Assembly: GCF_025515305.1 (NCBI RefSeq)
Contig: NZ_JAOPHT010000002.1
Location: 62,001 to 126,000 of the forward strand
Length of the DNA stretch: 64,000 nt
Reading direction: 5' to 3'
From: Roseicyclus sediminis
GTDB lineage: Bacteria > Pseudomonadota > Alphaproteobacteria > Rhodobacterales > Rhodobacteraceae
The notes under the pieces: generated by a model
What the model saw: the letters and a program-made list of their open reading frames with translations, nothing else
Database searches by the model: none
Told to the model about the DNA's origin: nothing
Translations under genes and position numbers: made by a program
Shown: one piece after another, positions 46,266 through 55,830 of the stretch
Numbering within the stretch: the first letter of the stretch is position 1
Layout: each line of letters opens with the position of its first letter

Positions 46266-47177
46266 ATGCCACTGACCATGACCCGAGAGGTCTTCATCAC
46301 CTGTGCCGTCACCGGCTCGGGCGGCACCCAGGACCGAAGCCCGCATGTCCCCCGCAGCCCCAAGCAGATCGCCGACAGCGCGATCGACGCGGCGCGGGCC
46401 GGCGCCGCGATCGTGCATTGCCACGTGCGCGACCCCGAGACGGGCGCGCCCTCGCGCAGGCTCGACCTCTACCGCGAGGTGACCGAGCGCATCCGCGAGG
46501 CCGAGGTCGACGTGGTCCTGAACCTCACCGCCGGCATGGGGGGCGACATCACCTTCGGCCCGACGGAGCGCCCGCTGCCGCTCAGCGAGGCGGGCACCGA
46601 CATGGCGGGCGCCGCCGAGCGCGTCGAGCATGTGGCGCAATGCCTGCCCGAAATCTGCACGCTCGATTGCGGGACGATGAACTTCGCCGAGGCCGACTAC
46701 GTGATGACCAACACGCCCGGCATGCTGCGCGCCATGGGGCGGATGATGACCGCGCTCGGCGTGAAGCCCGAGATCGAGGCCTTCGATACCGGGCACCTGT
46801 GGTTCGCCAGGGAACTGGTGAAGGAGGGCGTGCTCGACGCCCCCGCGCTGGTGCAGCTGTGCATGGGCGTGCCCTGGGGCGCGCCGGACGACCTCAACAC
46901 CTTCATGGCGATGGTCAACAACGTGCCCGAGGACTGGACCTTCTCGGCCTTCTCGCTGGGGCGGAACCAGATGGCCTATGCCGCCGCGGCCGTTCTCGCG
47001 GGCGGGCATGTGCGCGTCGGGCTCGAAGACAATCTCTGGCTGGAGAAGGGCGTGCTCGCGACGAACGCGCAGCTCGTGGAACGCGCGGTCGGCGTGGTCG
47101 AAGGCATGGGTGCGCGGGTGATCGGCCCGCAGGAGGTGCGCGAGAAGCTCGGGCTGACGAAACGGGCACCGAAGTGA
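46266..47177 (+). CDS. Beta-keto acid cleavage enzyme (BKACE, DUF849), probably 3-dehydrocarnitine-specific
   Basis: Condenses a beta-keto acid with acetyl-CoA to give acetoacetate-type and acyl-CoA products; for carnitine, 3-dehydrocarnitine plus acetyl-CoA gives betainyl-CoA and acetoacetate. The 303-residue DUF849 protein has the zinc site IVHCHVRDPETG with its His-x-His pair, LNLTAGMGG, LDCGTMNF and VGLEDNLW carrying the conserved Glu. GGGAGGG stands six bases before the ATG at 46266. The SDR gene overlaps its stop (GTGA). Substrate assignment rests on the neighbouring carnitine dehydrogenase-thioesterase. Confidence 0.92.
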   Translation: MPLTMTREVFITCAVTGSGGTQDRSPHVPRSPKQIADSAIDAARAGAAIVHCHVRDPETGAPSRRLDLYREVTERIREAEVDVVLNLTAGMGGDITFGPTERPLPLSEAGTDMAGAAERVEHVAQCLPEICTLDCGTMNFAEADYVMTNTPGMLRAMGRMMTALGVKPEIEAFDTGHLWFARELVKEGVLDAPALVQLCMGVPWGAPDDLNTFMAMVNNVPEDWTFSAFSLGRNQMAYAAAAVLAGGHVRVGLEDNLWLEKGVLATNAQLVERAVGVVEGMGARVIGPQEVREKLGLTKRAPK

Positions 47178-47935
47178 GTCGCCGGATCGTCATCACGGCC
47201 GGCGCTTCGGGGCTGGGCCTCGCCATGGCGGAGGCGTTCCTCGAGGCGGGCGACCGGGTGGCGGTTTGCGACGCGGATGCCGATGCCGTGGCCAGCGTGA
47301 CGAAGGCCCATCCGGGCATGCGGGCGGAGGTGGCGGACGTCACGGACCCGGCCGCGCTCGGCACCTTCTTCGCGCAGGTGGAGGCCGATTGGGGCGGGGC
47401 GGACGTCGTCTGTTCCAACGCGGGCGTCGGGGGGCCTGCGGGCCATATCGAGGATATCGGCTACGAGGACTGGAAGCATTGCCTCGCCGTGAACCTCGAC
47501 GGCGCATTCCTGACCTGCCGATGGGCCGCGCATGTGATGCGGGCACAGGGCAGCGGGCTGATCCTGCTGACCAGTTCGATCTCCGGCCTTTTCGGCTTTC
47601 CGCAGCGCACGCCCTACGTGGCTGCGAAATGGGGGATCGTCGGGCTGACCAAGGCGCTGGCTTCCGAGCTTGGCCCGGCGGGGGTGCGCGTCAACGCGAT
47701 CTGCCCCGGCGCGGTCGAGGGGCCGCGCATGGACAGGGTCATCTCGATGGAGGCGGCCGCGCGGGGCGTGAGCGAGGAGGACGTGCGGCGCGGTTTCACC
47801 GACGGTGTCGCGCTCCGCCGTTTCGTGCGCAAGGACGAGGTCGCGGCAATGGCGCTGTTTCTCGCCTCCGACGGGGCGGCGGCGATCACGGGCCAGGCGC
47901 TGGTGGTGGACGGACATACGGAACGGGTGACGTGA
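47174..47935 (+). CDS. Short-chain dehydrogenase/reductase in the carnitine operon
   Basis: A 253-residue NAD(P)-dependent oxidoreductase of the classical SDR family. The nucleotide loop is TAGASGLGLAMA, followed by CSNAGVGG, active-site Ser in TSSISGLFG and the YVAAK catalytic pair. The acidic residue after strand 2 (VCDAD) favours NAD. Its start is a GTG that overlaps the BKACE stop by four bases, and its own TGA overlaps the next ATG by one base (TGATG), so it is translated as part of the operon. The substrate is unknown; oxidation of D-carnitine or another 3-hydroxy quaternary amine would fit the context but is speculation. Confidence 0.9.
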   Translation: MSRRIVITAGASGLGLAMAEAFLEAGDRVAVCDADADAVASVTKAHPGMRAEVADVTDPAALGTFFAQVEADWGGADVVCSNAGVGGPAGHIEDIGYEDWKHCLAVNLDGAFLTCRWAAHVMRAQGSGLILLTSSISGLFGFPQRTPYVAAKWGIVGLTKALASELGPAGVRVNAICPGAVEGPRMDRVISMEAAARGVSEEDVRRGFTDGVALRRFVRKDEVAAMALFLASDGAAAITGQALVVDGHTERVT

Positions 47936-49362
47936 TGGCGAAGAAGGCAGCGATTATCGGCGGGGGCGTGATCGGCGGCGGTTGGGCCGCACGGTTCCTG
48001 CTGAACGGCTGGGACGTGGCGGTGTTCGACCCCGACCCCGAGGCGGAACGCAAGATCGGCGAGGTCCTCGCCAATGCCCGCCGGTCCTTGCCGGGGCTCT
48101 ACCAGCGTGCGCTGCCGCCCGAGGGGACGCTCAGCTATCATGGCGAGCTGGCGGCGGCGGTCGCGGGGGCGGAGTGGGTGCAGGAAAGCGTGCCTGAGCG
48201 GCTCGACATCAAGCATCGCGTCTTCGCGGAGATCATGGCAGCGGCGCCTGAAGGGGCCGTGATCGGAAGTTCAACGTCGGGCTACAAGCCTTCGGAACTG
48301 AACGAGAAAGGTGCGCGCGCGATCGTCGCTCACCCGTTCAATCCCGTCTACCTTCTGCCGCTTGTCGAGCTGGTCGGCGACCCTGCCGAAACCGCCCGCG
48401 CCGCCGACGTGCTGCGGGGGATCGGCATGTACCCCCTGACCCTGCGCCGCGAGATCGACGCCCATATCGCCGACCGTTTCCTCGAAGCCGTCTGGCGCGA
48501 GGCGCTCTGGCTGGTGAAGGATGGCGTGGCCACGACTGCGGAGATCGACGAGGCGATCCGCATGGGGTTCGGCCTGCGGTGGGCGCAGATGGGCCTGTTC
48601 GAGACCTACCGCATCGCCGGTGGCGAGGCGGGGATGCGGCACTTCCTGGCGCAGTTCGGGCCCTGCCTGACCTGGCCGTGGACGAAGCTGATGGACGTGC
48701 CGGAATTCACCGACGAACTCGTGGACCTGATCGCCGGCCAGTCCGATGCGCAGTCCGGCCACCGCAGTATCCGCGAGCTCGAACGCCTGCGCGACGACAA
48801 CCTCGTGGCGATGATGCGCGCGCTTCGCCGCACGGGCAGCGGGGCGGGCGGCGTGATCCTTGCGCACGAGGCCACGTTGCCGGTTGCCGCGGAAGGGCCG
48901 GATGGCCTGCCCGTGACGCTTCAGATGCAGATCCCGACAAGCTTCGTGGACTACAACGGCCACATGAACGAGGCGCCTTATCTCGAGGTGGGCGCCCGCG
49001 CCTCCGACCGGCTGATGGAGATGGTCGGCGCCGACGCCGAGTATATCGCCGGGGGTCTCAGCTACTTCACCGCCGAGACGGATATCCGGTATCTCGACGA
49101 GATCGATATCGGCGACAAGGTGACTGTGACGACGCAGATCGTGGGCGGGGACGGGCGCAAGCTGCACCTCTTCCACCGCTTCTGGATCGGGGGCGAGGGG
49201 CCCGCGGCGACCGTCGAGACGGTGATGCTGCACGTGGATCTCTCCACCCGCCGCGTCGTGGCGCCCACCGGGTCCGTGGCCGAGCGCGCGGCCGCAATGG
49301 CCGCCGCCCATGCCGACTATCCGATGCCGGAACGCCTCCTTCTGAACCGGCCGCGTGCCTGA
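47935..49362 (+). CDS. L-carnitine dehydrogenase fused to betainyl-CoA thioesterase
   Basis: A two-domain enzyme of 475 residues. The N-terminal part (1-about 310) is a 3-hydroxyacyl-CoA-dehydrogenase-like NAD enzyme with IIGGGVIGGGWAARFL, SSTSGYKPSEL, AHPFNPVYLLPLVELVG and the helical C-domain, which oxidises L-carnitine to 3-dehydrocarnitine. The C-terminal part (from about 325) is a 4HBT hot-dog thioesterase with the catalytic region TSFVDYNGHMNEAPY, expected to hydrolyse betainyl-CoA to glycine betaine. This fusion is known from rhizobial and marine alphaproteobacterial carnitine degradation. It is the last gene of the operon and ends three bases before the stop of an opposite-strand ABC ATPase. 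Confidence 0.93.
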   Translation: MAKKAAIIGGGVIGGGWAARFLLNGWDVAVFDPDPEAERKIGEVLANARRSLPGLYQRALPPEGTLSYHGELAAAVAGAEWVQESVPERLDIKHRVFAEIMAAAPEGAVIGSSTSGYKPSELNEKGARAIVAHPFNPVYLLPLVELVGDPAETARAADVLRGIGMYPLTLRREIDAHIADRFLEAVWREALWLVKDGVATTAEIDEAIRMGFGLRWAQMGLFETYRIAGGEAGMRHFLAQFGPCLTWPWTKLMDVPEFTDELVDLIAGQSDAQSGHRSIRELERLRDDNLVAMMRALRRTGSGAGGVILAHEATLPVAAEGPDGLPVTLQMQIPTSFVDYNGHMNEAPYLEVGARASDRLMEMVGADAEYIAGGLSYFTAETDIRYLDEIDIGDKVTVTTQIVGGDGRKLHLFHRFWIGGEGPAATVETVMLHVDLSTRRVVAPTGSVAERAAAMAAAHADYPMPERLLLNRPRA

Positions 49363-49365
49363 GTC

Positions 49366-50979
49366 TCAGGCCGCGCCGCGCCGCTCCAGGAGGCGGGTAA
49401 GCCAGTCGGGGTCCATCTCGGGCACCGAGGACAGGAGGAGTTCCGTGTAGGGTTCGTGCGGCGGGGCGAACATCTCGGCTTTGGTGCCCTGCTCGACGAC
49501 ACGGCCCTGCTGCATCACCACCACCTCGTCGGCGATGGCGCGCACCGTGGCCAAGTCATGGGTGATGAACATGTAGGCCAGCCCGAATTCCTCCTGCAGC
49601 CGGTTCAGGAGCTTCAGGATCCCCTCCTGCACGATCTGGTCGAGCGCGCTCGTCACCTCGTCGCAGATGATGAGCTTGGGTTCGGCCGCCAGCGCGCGCG
49701 CGATGCCGATGCGCTGCTTCTGCCCCCCCGAAAGCTCGCCCGGGAGCCGGTCGATATAGGTCGCGGGGTCAAGTTCGATCAGGTTCAGAAGCTCCTTCAC
49801 CCGCTCTTCCAGCACGCGCCCCTTGAGGCCCAGGTACATCTGCGCCGGACGTCCGATCAACTCGCGCAAGGTGAGCTTGGGGTTCAGCGCGGTGTCGGCC
49901 ATCTGGTAGATCATCTGCACCTGGCGCAACTGCTCGCGCGTGCGGCGGCGCAGTGCGGCGGGCAGGGCGTTTCCCTCGAAAAGCACCTCGCCCGATTTGG
50001 GCGGCAGAAGCCCCGTGATGACTCGCGCCGTCGTGGATTTGCCCGAGCCGCTCTCGCCCACGACGGCGACGGTGCGCCCGGCATGGATGTCGAAGCTCAC
50101 GTCTTCCAGAACGTTGACCGTGCCGTAGGCGGCGGTCACGTTCCGCACGGAGACGATGGGCGTTCCCGAGGCGGGCGGCTGTTCGGCGCGGGCGAAGGTG
50201 CGCACGGCCCAGAGGCTCTTGGTGTAGTCCTCGCGCGGGGCATCGAGCATCTGCCGCGTTTCGGCCTCCTCCACCTCGTCGCCGCGCAGGAGCACTTTGA
50301 TCCGGTCGGCCGCCTGCGCCACCACCGCGAGGTCGTGGGTGATGTAGATGGCCGCCGTATCGAACTGCCGGACGATGTCGCGGATGGCGGCCAGCACCTC
50401 GATCTGCGTCGTGACATCGAGCGCGGTGGTGGGCTCGTCGAAGATGATGAGGTCGGGGCGGCAGGACATCGCCATCGCCGTCATTGCGCGTTGCAACTGT
50501 CCGCCCGAGACCTGGTGCGGATAGCGGAAGCCGATGCTCTCGGGATCGGGAAGCTGCATCCGGCGGTACAGGTCGATGGCGTCGCGCTCGGCCTCTTCCC
50601 GGCCCATGACGTGGTGGACCACGGGCGCTTCGCAATACTGGTCGATCAGCTTGTGGGCGGGATTGAAGCTCGCCGCCGCGGACTGGGCCACGTAGGCGAT
50701 GCGCGCGCCGCGAAGGTCGCGTTTTTGCTTCTCGGAGATGGTGCGCAGGTCGATCCCGTCGAAGACGATGGACCCGCCCGAGATCCGGCAGCCGTCGCGC
50801 GCGAAGCCCATCGCGGCAAGTCCCACGGTCGACTTGCCCGCGCCGCTTTCCCCGATCAGGCCCAGAACCTCGCCCTTGTGGAGTGTCAGGTCGATGCCCT
50901 TGACGATCTCGGTCCACTCCTCGCCCGAGCGGCCCTCGATCCGCAGACCCCTGATCTCCAGCAATACCTCACGGTCCAT
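49366..50979 (-). CDS. Peptide-type ABC transporter ATPase (two ATP-binding domains fused)
   Basis: The ATP-hydrolysing part of a DppDF-like importer, 537 residues containing both ATPases in one chain. Walker [10 protein letters not shown] with signature [15 protein letters not shown] and Walker [13 protein letters not shown] make up the first half. [24 protein letters not shown] and [12 protein letters not shown] make up the second. The ATG at 50979 has AAGGAG eight bases upstream, and those bases are the last codons of the permease, so the two genes are coupled. It is the last gene of the operon and almost touches the carnitine operon tail to tail. Confidence 0.94.
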   Translation of the reverse strand: MDREVLLEIRGLRIEGRSGEEWTEIVKGIDLTLHKGEVLGLIGESGAGKSTVGLAAMGFARDGCRISGGSIVFDGIDLRTISEKQKRDLRGARIAYVAQSAAASFNPAHKLIDQYCEAPVVHHVMGREEAERDAIDLYRRMQLPDPESIGFRYPHQVSGGQLQRAMTAMAMSCRPDLIIFDEPTTALDVTTQIEVLAAIRDIVRQFDTAAIYITHDLAVVAQAADRIKVLLRGDEVEEAETRQMLDAPREDYTKSLWAVRTFARAEQPPASGTPIVSVRNVTAAYGTVNVLEDVSFDIHAGRTVAVVGESGSGKSTTARVITGLLPPKSGEVLFEGNALPAALRRRTREQLRQVQMIYQMADTALNPKLTLRELIGRPAQMYLGLKGRVLEERVKELLNLIELDPATYIDRLPGELSGGQKQRIGIARALAAEPKLIICDEVTSALDQIVQEGILKLLNRLQEEFGLAYMFITHDLATVRAIADEVVVMQQGRVVEQGTKAEMFAPPHEPYTELLLSSVPEMDPDWLTRLLERRGAA

Positions 50980-50984
50980 CGCGA

Positions 50985-51899
50985 TCACTCCTTCAGGCCC
51001 GAGGCGCGGTAGAGCTGCCAGTCCACCACGAAGTTCACCGCCACCGTTAGCAGCGCGATGCATCCCGCCGGCAGAAGCGGCGTGATGTCGCCGAAGGTGA
51101 TGAGCGTGGCGTTGTCCCGCACCATGGAGCCCCAGTCGGCGGTCGGCGGCTTGATCCCGAGGCCCAGGAAGGACAGCGACGAGATGGTGAGGAAGACGAA
51201 GCAGAACCTGAGCCCGAATTCGGCGACCAGCGGGGCGAGCGCGTTGGGCAGGATCTCGCGCCGGATCAGGAACCAGGCCCCTTCGCCGCGCAACTTCGCG
51301 GCCTCGATGTAGTCCATCACGACGATCCCCTGCGCCACCGCCCGCGCAAGGCGGAAGACGCGCGTGGCATCGACCGCCGCGATCACGAGGATCAGCGTCA
51401 GGACGGAGGTGCCGAAGATCGTCAGCAGCAGCAGCGAGAAGATCAGCGCGGGGATCGACATGAACGCATCCACGATGCGCGACAGGACCTGGTCGAGCCA
51501 GCCCCCCGTCAGCGCCGCCCAGAGCCCGAGGATGGAGCCCACGACGAACGCGAGGGCCGTCGTTGCGAAAGCGATGCCCACGGTATTCCGGGCGCCGTAG
51601 ATCAGCCGTGAGAGCATGTCGCGGCCGATCCTGTCGGTGCCCAGCAGGTGTTCCGCGCTCCAGGCCTCGAACTGGTTGCCGACGATCTCGCGCTCGGCGA
51701 ACGGGGCGAGGGCGGGGGCGGCGATGGCCACGGCGGCATAGATCGCGATGACCAGGAGGCCGAAGGCGGCGGTCAGGGGGATGTCGTTGGCGATGCTGCG
51801 GGCCCGCCCGGACAGGCCGGCACGGGCGGCTGCGCGCAACGCGGCGGCCAGTGCGAAGAGGCCCGCAAGGCCGATGATGACGGAGACGGCGAAACTCAT
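50985..51899 (-). CDS. Peptide-type ABC transporter permease (DppC-like)
   Basis: One of two membrane subunits of the importer, 304 residues with about six hydrophobic helices. It has the OppC/DppC start with a long N-terminal region, the DRIGRDMLSRLIYGAR block and the EAA loop EAAKLRGEGAWFLIRREILPNALAPL that docks onto the ATPase. The SSLSFLGLGIKPPTADWGSM segment is the usual family ending. It is separated by four bases from the upstream permease gene and five bases from the ATPase gene. Confidence 0.93.
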   Translation of the reverse strand: MSFAVSVIIGLAGLFALAAALRAAARAGLSGRARSIANDIPLTAAFGLLVIAIYAAVAIAAPALAPFAEREIVGNQFEAWSAEHLLGTDRIGRDMLSRLIYGARNTVGIAFATTALAFVVGSILGLWAALTGGWLDQVLSRIVDAFMSIPALIFSLLLLTIFGTSVLTLILVIAAVDATRVFRLARAVAQGIVVMDYIEAAKLRGEGAWFLIRREILPNALAPLVAEFGLRFCFVFLTISSLSFLGLGIKPPTADWGSMVRDNATLITFGDITPLLPAGCIALLTVAVNFVVDWQLYRASGLKE

Positions 51900-51903
51900 C
51901 GGC

Positions 51904-52848
51904 CTACCTCCTGTGCATCAGGCGCGGGTTCGTGATCGTCGAGAGCACGTCCGCGAGGAGGTTGAGCGCGATATAGGCCGCCGCGAAGATCAGCGCGACC
52001 GCCTGCACCACGGCGATGTCCCGGTTCGACACCGCGTCGACCATCAGTTGTCCGAGGCCGGGATAGACGAAGACGACCTCGACCACGACGACCCCGGTGA
52101 TGAGGTATGCGAGGTTCAGCGCGATCACGTTGATGATCGGGGCCAGCGCGTTGGGGACCGCGTGGCGCAGCACGATGCGCAAGGGCGAGAGGCCCTTGAG
52201 GCGCGCCATCTCGATATAGGGGCTGGCCATCAGGTTGATGATCGCGGCCCGCGTCATGCGCATCATGTGCGCCGTGACGACCAGCGTCAGCGTCAGCGCG
52301 GGCAGGAAGGTCATGTAGATGCGATCGCCGAAGGTGGTGGTCGGGTTGATCCGCACCATCGAGGGGAAGATGCCCGTCTGCGCAAGCCAGAGCACGAGGA
52401 TGTAGGCGACGAAGAACTCGGGGAAGGAAATCGCGGTCAGCGCGCCGGCATTGGCCGCGCGGTCGAAGATCGAGTTGCGCCAGAGGGCCGCGAGGATGCC
52501 GAGCACGAGCGAGATAGGCACCGCCAGCGACGCGGCATAGAGCGCAAGGAACACGGTGTTGCCCAGCCGCGCGCCGATCAGCTCCGAGATCGGGCGGCCG
52601 TTCGAGAGCGAGACGCCGAAATCACCCGTCAGCGCGCCCGAAAGCCAGTTCCAGTAGCGCACCGGCGCTGGATCGTTCAGGCCCAGCTGTTCGCGCAGCG
52701 CGGCCAGCGTCTCGGGCGTCGCCCCCTGACCGAGCAATTGCTGCGCGAGGTCGCCCGGCAGCAGTTCCGTCGCGCCGAAGATGATCAGCGAGACAATGAA
52801 GAGAAGTCCGATCCCCAGCGCGACGCGCAGGGCGATCATCCGGATCAC
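51904..52848 (-). CDS. Peptide-type ABC transporter permease (DppB-like)
   Basis: The other membrane subunit, 314 residues with the DppB/OppB topology. Family marks are the N-terminal FGATELLPGDLAQQLLG, GDFGVSLSNGRPISELI and the EAA loop EMARLKGLSPLRIVLRHAVPNALAPIINV. The start used is a GTG at 52848; an ATG at 52839 is three codons inside and neither has a strong ribosome site. A stable hairpin lies between this gene and the binding-protein gene. Confidence 0.92.
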   Translation of the reverse strand: MIRMIALRVALGIGLLFIVSLIIFGATELLPGDLAQQLLGQGATPETLAALREQLGLNDPAPVRYWNWLSGALTGDFGVSLSNGRPISELIGARLGNTVFLALYAASLAVPISLVLGILAALWRNSIFDRAANAGALTAISFPEFFVAYILVLWLAQTGIFPSMVRINPTTTFGDRIYMTFLPALTLTLVVTAHMMRMTRAAIINLMASPYIEMARLKGLSPLRIVLRHAVPNALAPIINVIALNLAYLITGVVVVEVVFVYPGLGQLMVDAVSNRDIAVVQAVALIFAAAYIALNLLADVLSTITNPRLMHRR

Positions 52849-52886
52849 GTTCGACAGGGGTCCGTCCTCCCTCGGGGCTTAGGAAG

Positions 52887-52913
52887 GCCCCCGGCGCTGG
52901 TCGCGCCGGGGGC
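52887..52913 (-). other. Intercistronic hairpin, binding protein to permease
   Basis: GCCCCCGGCGC (52887-52897) pairs perfectly over 11 bp with GCGCCGGGGGC (52903-52913), five-base loop, eleven bases after the binding-protein stop. No U tract follows. It likely stabilises or partly ends the binding-protein message, giving more receptor than permease. Confidence 0.6.
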
Positions 52914-52924
52914 GAGGGAAGGGA

Positions 52925-54499
52925 TCAGGCCATCCACCAGCGCTCGACGCAGCGGAAGCCGTCGAAGTTCCAGTTGGCCGAGATCTGCTCGGGCGTGCCG
53001 ATCTCGTTGGCCACGGCCATCACGTAGTTGTTGTACATCGGGATGATGGTGGAGCCTTCGAAGGACACGATCTGCTGCATCTCCATGTACATCTCGCGCC
53101 GCAGCTCCTCGTTCACCTCGGAGCGGGCCGCCACGAGAAGCTCGTTGAACCGGTCGTTCGACCAGAAGCTCTCGTTCCAGTCCGCGCCGGCCGCGTAAGC
53201 CGTGGTGAACATGTGGTCCTCGACCGCGCGTCCGCCCCAGTAGGTGGCGCAGAAGGGCGTGTCGCCGTTGGGGTTGAGCCAGACGTTGGACCAGTAGCCG
53301 TCATTGGGCACGCGGTTGACGGTCATGTTGATGCCCGCCGCCCGCGCGGTTTCCGAGAACATGGCGCCCGCGTCGACCGCGCCCGAGAAGGCCGCATCGG
53401 CCACCGCGATGGTGACATCGAGGCTGTCGAGCCCCGCCTCGCGCAGGTAGAAGCGCGCGCGGTCGGGATCGTAGGTCTTCATCTCCATTTCGGTATTGAA
53501 ATAGCGGTTCGCCGGGCCGATCGGGTTGTCGTTCGACACCGCGCCATGGCCGCCGAGGATCACGTCGACCATCGCCTCGCGATCGATCGCGTATTTCAAC
53601 GCGAGCCGGATGTTGTTGTCGTTGTAGGGCGCGGCGCGACTGTCCATCGGGAAGCCGTAGTGCGCGTTGCCGGGGATCGACAGGATGCGCGCGACGCCGC
53701 GGCCTTCCAGCATGCCGATGGTGGCCGGATCGACCTGGTCGATCAGGTGAACCTCACCGGTGATCAGGGCGTTCAGGCGCGCGGCGGGGTCGAGGATCGA
53801 GACAAGCTCGATGCGGTCGAACCATGCGCGGTCCGACTTCCAGTAGTTGGGGTTGCGGTTCAGCGTCGACTGCACGCCATGCTCGAAGCTTTCGACGATG
53901 TAGCCGCCGCAGCCATCGGTGGAGGCGGGGTCGATGCGCCCGTCCATGCCCGGCATGATCGGGACGTGGTAGTCCGTCATGAGGTAGGGCAGGTCGGCGT
54001 TCGGCGCTTCCAGCGTGACGATCACGGTGTTGCCGTCCGCGCGCACGTCGGTGATGGCGGCCAGCAGCGGCTTGACCACCGAGGTGCTGTCTTCGCCACG
54101 GTGATGGTTGATCGAGGCGACCACGTCCTCGGCGGTGACATCCTTCCCGGAGTGGAAGGTCACGCCCTGCCGGATCGTGAAGACCCAGTTGGTGCCGTCG
54201 TCGGTGTCCCAGCTCTCCGCGATCTCGGGCAGCAGCTGACCGTCGGCGCCGACCTCGATCAGGTAGTTGTGCCGCGCCGCCGCGAAGGTCTGCACATAGA
54301 GGTTTTCCCACAGGCCGGGGTCGAGGCTGTCGGTGGTGGAGCCGTGGCCGATGCCGACGCGGAAGGTTCCGCCGCGGCTCTGGGCGCGGGCGGCGCCTGC
54401 CGTGTGCGGCAGGATGAGCCCCGCGGCCGTCACGGCGGCGGCCCCCTTCAGCACGCCGCGGCGCGACAGCGGCATGGCCGGAATTCTGAGTTTGGTCAT
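52925..54499 (-). CDS. ABC transporter substrate-binding protein, family 5
   Basis: A periplasmic receptor of 524 residues of the extracellular solute-binding protein family 5 (peptide/nickel type). The N-terminus has a twin-arginine-like signal (PLSRRGVLKGAAAVTAAGLIL). The mature domain starts RGGTFRVGIGHGSTTDSLDP and contains LPEIAESWDTDDGTNWVFTIRQGVTFHSGKDVTAEDVV, both standard for the family. Such receptors bind peptides, sugars, opines and other compounds; the ligand is not predictable here. The ATG at 54499 has GGAGGAAG seven bases upstream. Confidence 0.93.
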   Translation of the reverse strand: MTKLRIPAMPLSRRGVLKGAAAVTAAGLILPHTAGAARAQSRGGTFRVGIGHGSTTDSLDPGLWENLYVQTFAAARHNYLIEVGADGQLLPEIAESWDTDDGTNWVFTIRQGVTFHSGKDVTAEDVVASINHHRGEDSTSVVKPLLAAITDVRADGNTVIVTLEAPNADLPYLMTDYHVPIMPGMDGRIDPASTDGCGGYIVESFEHGVQSTLNRNPNYWKSDRAWFDRIELVSILDPAARLNALITGEVHLIDQVDPATIGMLEGRGVARILSIPGNAHYGFPMDSRAAPYNDNNIRLALKYAIDREAMVDVILGGHGAVSNDNPIGPANRYFNTEMEMKTYDPDRARFYLREAGLDSLDVTIAVADAAFSGAVDAGAMFSETARAAGINMTVNRVPNDGYWSNVWLNPNGDTPFCATYWGGRAVEDHMFTTAYAAGADWNESFWSNDRFNELLVAARSEVNEELRREMYMEMQQIVSFEGSTIIPMYNNYVMAVANEIGTPEQISANWNFDGFRCVERWWMA

Positions 54500-54625
54500 G
54501 GTCGGTCTTCCTCCCGTTGGTCTGCCCGTTTCGCGGTCTTGCGCGGGCATGGTTCATTCGGTTTTCCCGTTGGACCCCGGAGCGGCTTCGGCATCGCGAA
54601 CGCGGACCGGGTCGTGATGGGTGCG

Positions 54626-54653
54626 ATCATACATGCCAAGGCCGCGCGACAAA
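54626..54653 (-). promoter_or_regulatory. Candidate promoter for the ABC importer genes
   Basis: On the minus strand TTTGTC, a 16-base spacer and TATGAT lie about 130 bp before the binding-protein start, in a 196-bp spacer after the enolase-superfamily gene. It would allow the importer to be transcribed apart from the two enzymes. Confidence 0.35.
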
Positions 54654-54695
54654 GCCTTGATTTGCCCCGGAAGGACGGTTTTCCGGCAGCGGCGG

Positions 54696-55826
54696 TCATG
54701 GCGCGGGCCAGGATGCTGCGTCCTCCGGCCAGGCGCTGATCTGCGCCCTGGCGCGGGCCAGCCATTCGGGCGCGATCTCGACGCCCCAGCCGGGCGCATC
54801 GCCGAGGATCGCGTGGCCATCCTCGATCACGTAGGGGTCCTGGGTGAAAAGGCCGTATTGCCAAGGATAATACTCCGGTCCCTCGATCGAGAACTCCAGG
54901 TATTTCCCCGCGTTCGGGATCGCCCGAAGCAGGTGCATCGTGAAGAGCGTCACCATCGACAGGTTCGCGCAATGCGGCGTCACCGGAAGTCCCGCGGCCT
55001 CGGCCATGCGGCAGACGCGCAATGTCCGGGCCATGCCGCCCAGATACATGACATCGGGCTGAACCACGTCGACGGCGCGCATGTCGATCATCCGCCGCCA
55101 GTCGGTGAGGTGGCAGTCCTGTTCGCCGCCCGTCACGTCGATCTCGAGCGCGTCGGCCACGGCCTTCGTCTGCTCGAATTCCCAGTAGGGGCAGGGCTCC
55201 TCGTAGTGGCAGAAGCCGTGGTCTTCCAGCATCCGGCCCACCTCGATGGCGCGCGGGACGGAATAGCAGGAATTGGCGTCGATCAGGAGGTCGGCCTGGG
55301 GCAGGGCGCGGCGCATGGCGGGAATGACCGCCTCGGTCCGGCCGGGCCACTCGTCGCGGTCGCGCCCCACCTCGGACCCCGCGCGCACCTTGAAGGCGGT
55401 ATAGCCATGCTCGCCCGCAAGCCGTGTCAGCCGCTCGGCCTCGTCCTCCGGCGTGATGTCGCGCCGCATCGAGGAGGCGTAGGCGCGGATCTTGCCCGGG
55501 CTTCCCCCCAGAAGCGAGACCACCGGCAGGCCGGCGCGCTTGCCGCGCATGTCCCAGATCGCGGTATCCACGCCGCCCATCGCGCGGCGCAGGTAGGAAC
55601 CGGGGAACTTGTGTTCGCGCTCGGTCACGAAGTCGAGCAGGTCGTCGAGGTCGGTCGCGTCCCGCCCCAGCACCCAGGGCGCAACCTGCCGGTGCAGCAC
55701 CGTGCAGGTGATGTCGGAATGGTAGGTCGAGACCTGCCCCCAGCCCTGCGCGCCGTCCTCCATCGTCACCCGGACGAAGCCCACGTCAGGGGTCGAGAAG
55801 GTCTCCAGTTTCGCGATCCGGTCCAT
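54696..55826 (-). CDS. Mandelate racemase/muconate lactonising enzyme family protein
   Basis: An enolase-superfamily enzyme of 376 residues that abstracts an alpha proton from a carboxylate and then racemises, dehydrates or isomerises it. The metal ligands sit in LLIDANSCYS, HYEEPCPYWEF and GGEQDCH. A base pair for the mandelate-racemase subgroup is seen as Asp in VQPDVMYLGG and His in TPHCANLS. The second-strand base motif reads FKVRAG (Lys-x-Arg instead of Lys-x-Lys). The reaction cannot be named. It starts four bases after the GMC stop, so both enzymes are co-produced. Confidence 0.9.
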   Translation of the reverse strand: MDRIAKLETFSTPDVGFVRVTMEDGAQGWGQVSTYHSDITCTVLHRQVAPWVLGRDATDLDDLLDFVTEREHKFPGSYLRRAMGGVDTAIWDMRGKRAGLPVVSLLGGSPGKIRAYASSMRRDITPEDEAERLTRLAGEHGYTAFKVRAGSEVGRDRDEWPGRTEAVIPAMRRALPQADLLIDANSCYSVPRAIEVGRMLEDHGFCHYEEPCPYWEFEQTKAVADALEIDVTGGEQDCHLTDWRRMIDMRAVDVVQPDVMYLGGMARTLRVCRMAEAAGLPVTPHCANLSMVTLFTMHLLRAIPNAGKYLEFSIEGPEYYPWQYGLFTQDPYVIEDGHAILGDAPGWGVEIAPEWLARARAQISAWPEDAASWPAP

Positions 55827-55830
55827 TCCG

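Noticed and set aside
46065-46272. Minus-strand frames ending in GFEPPTSSM or DLNPRHLRCERSALPLS-like peptides
   Set aside because: These come from the antisense of tRNA-Val, a well-known source of spurious proteins.
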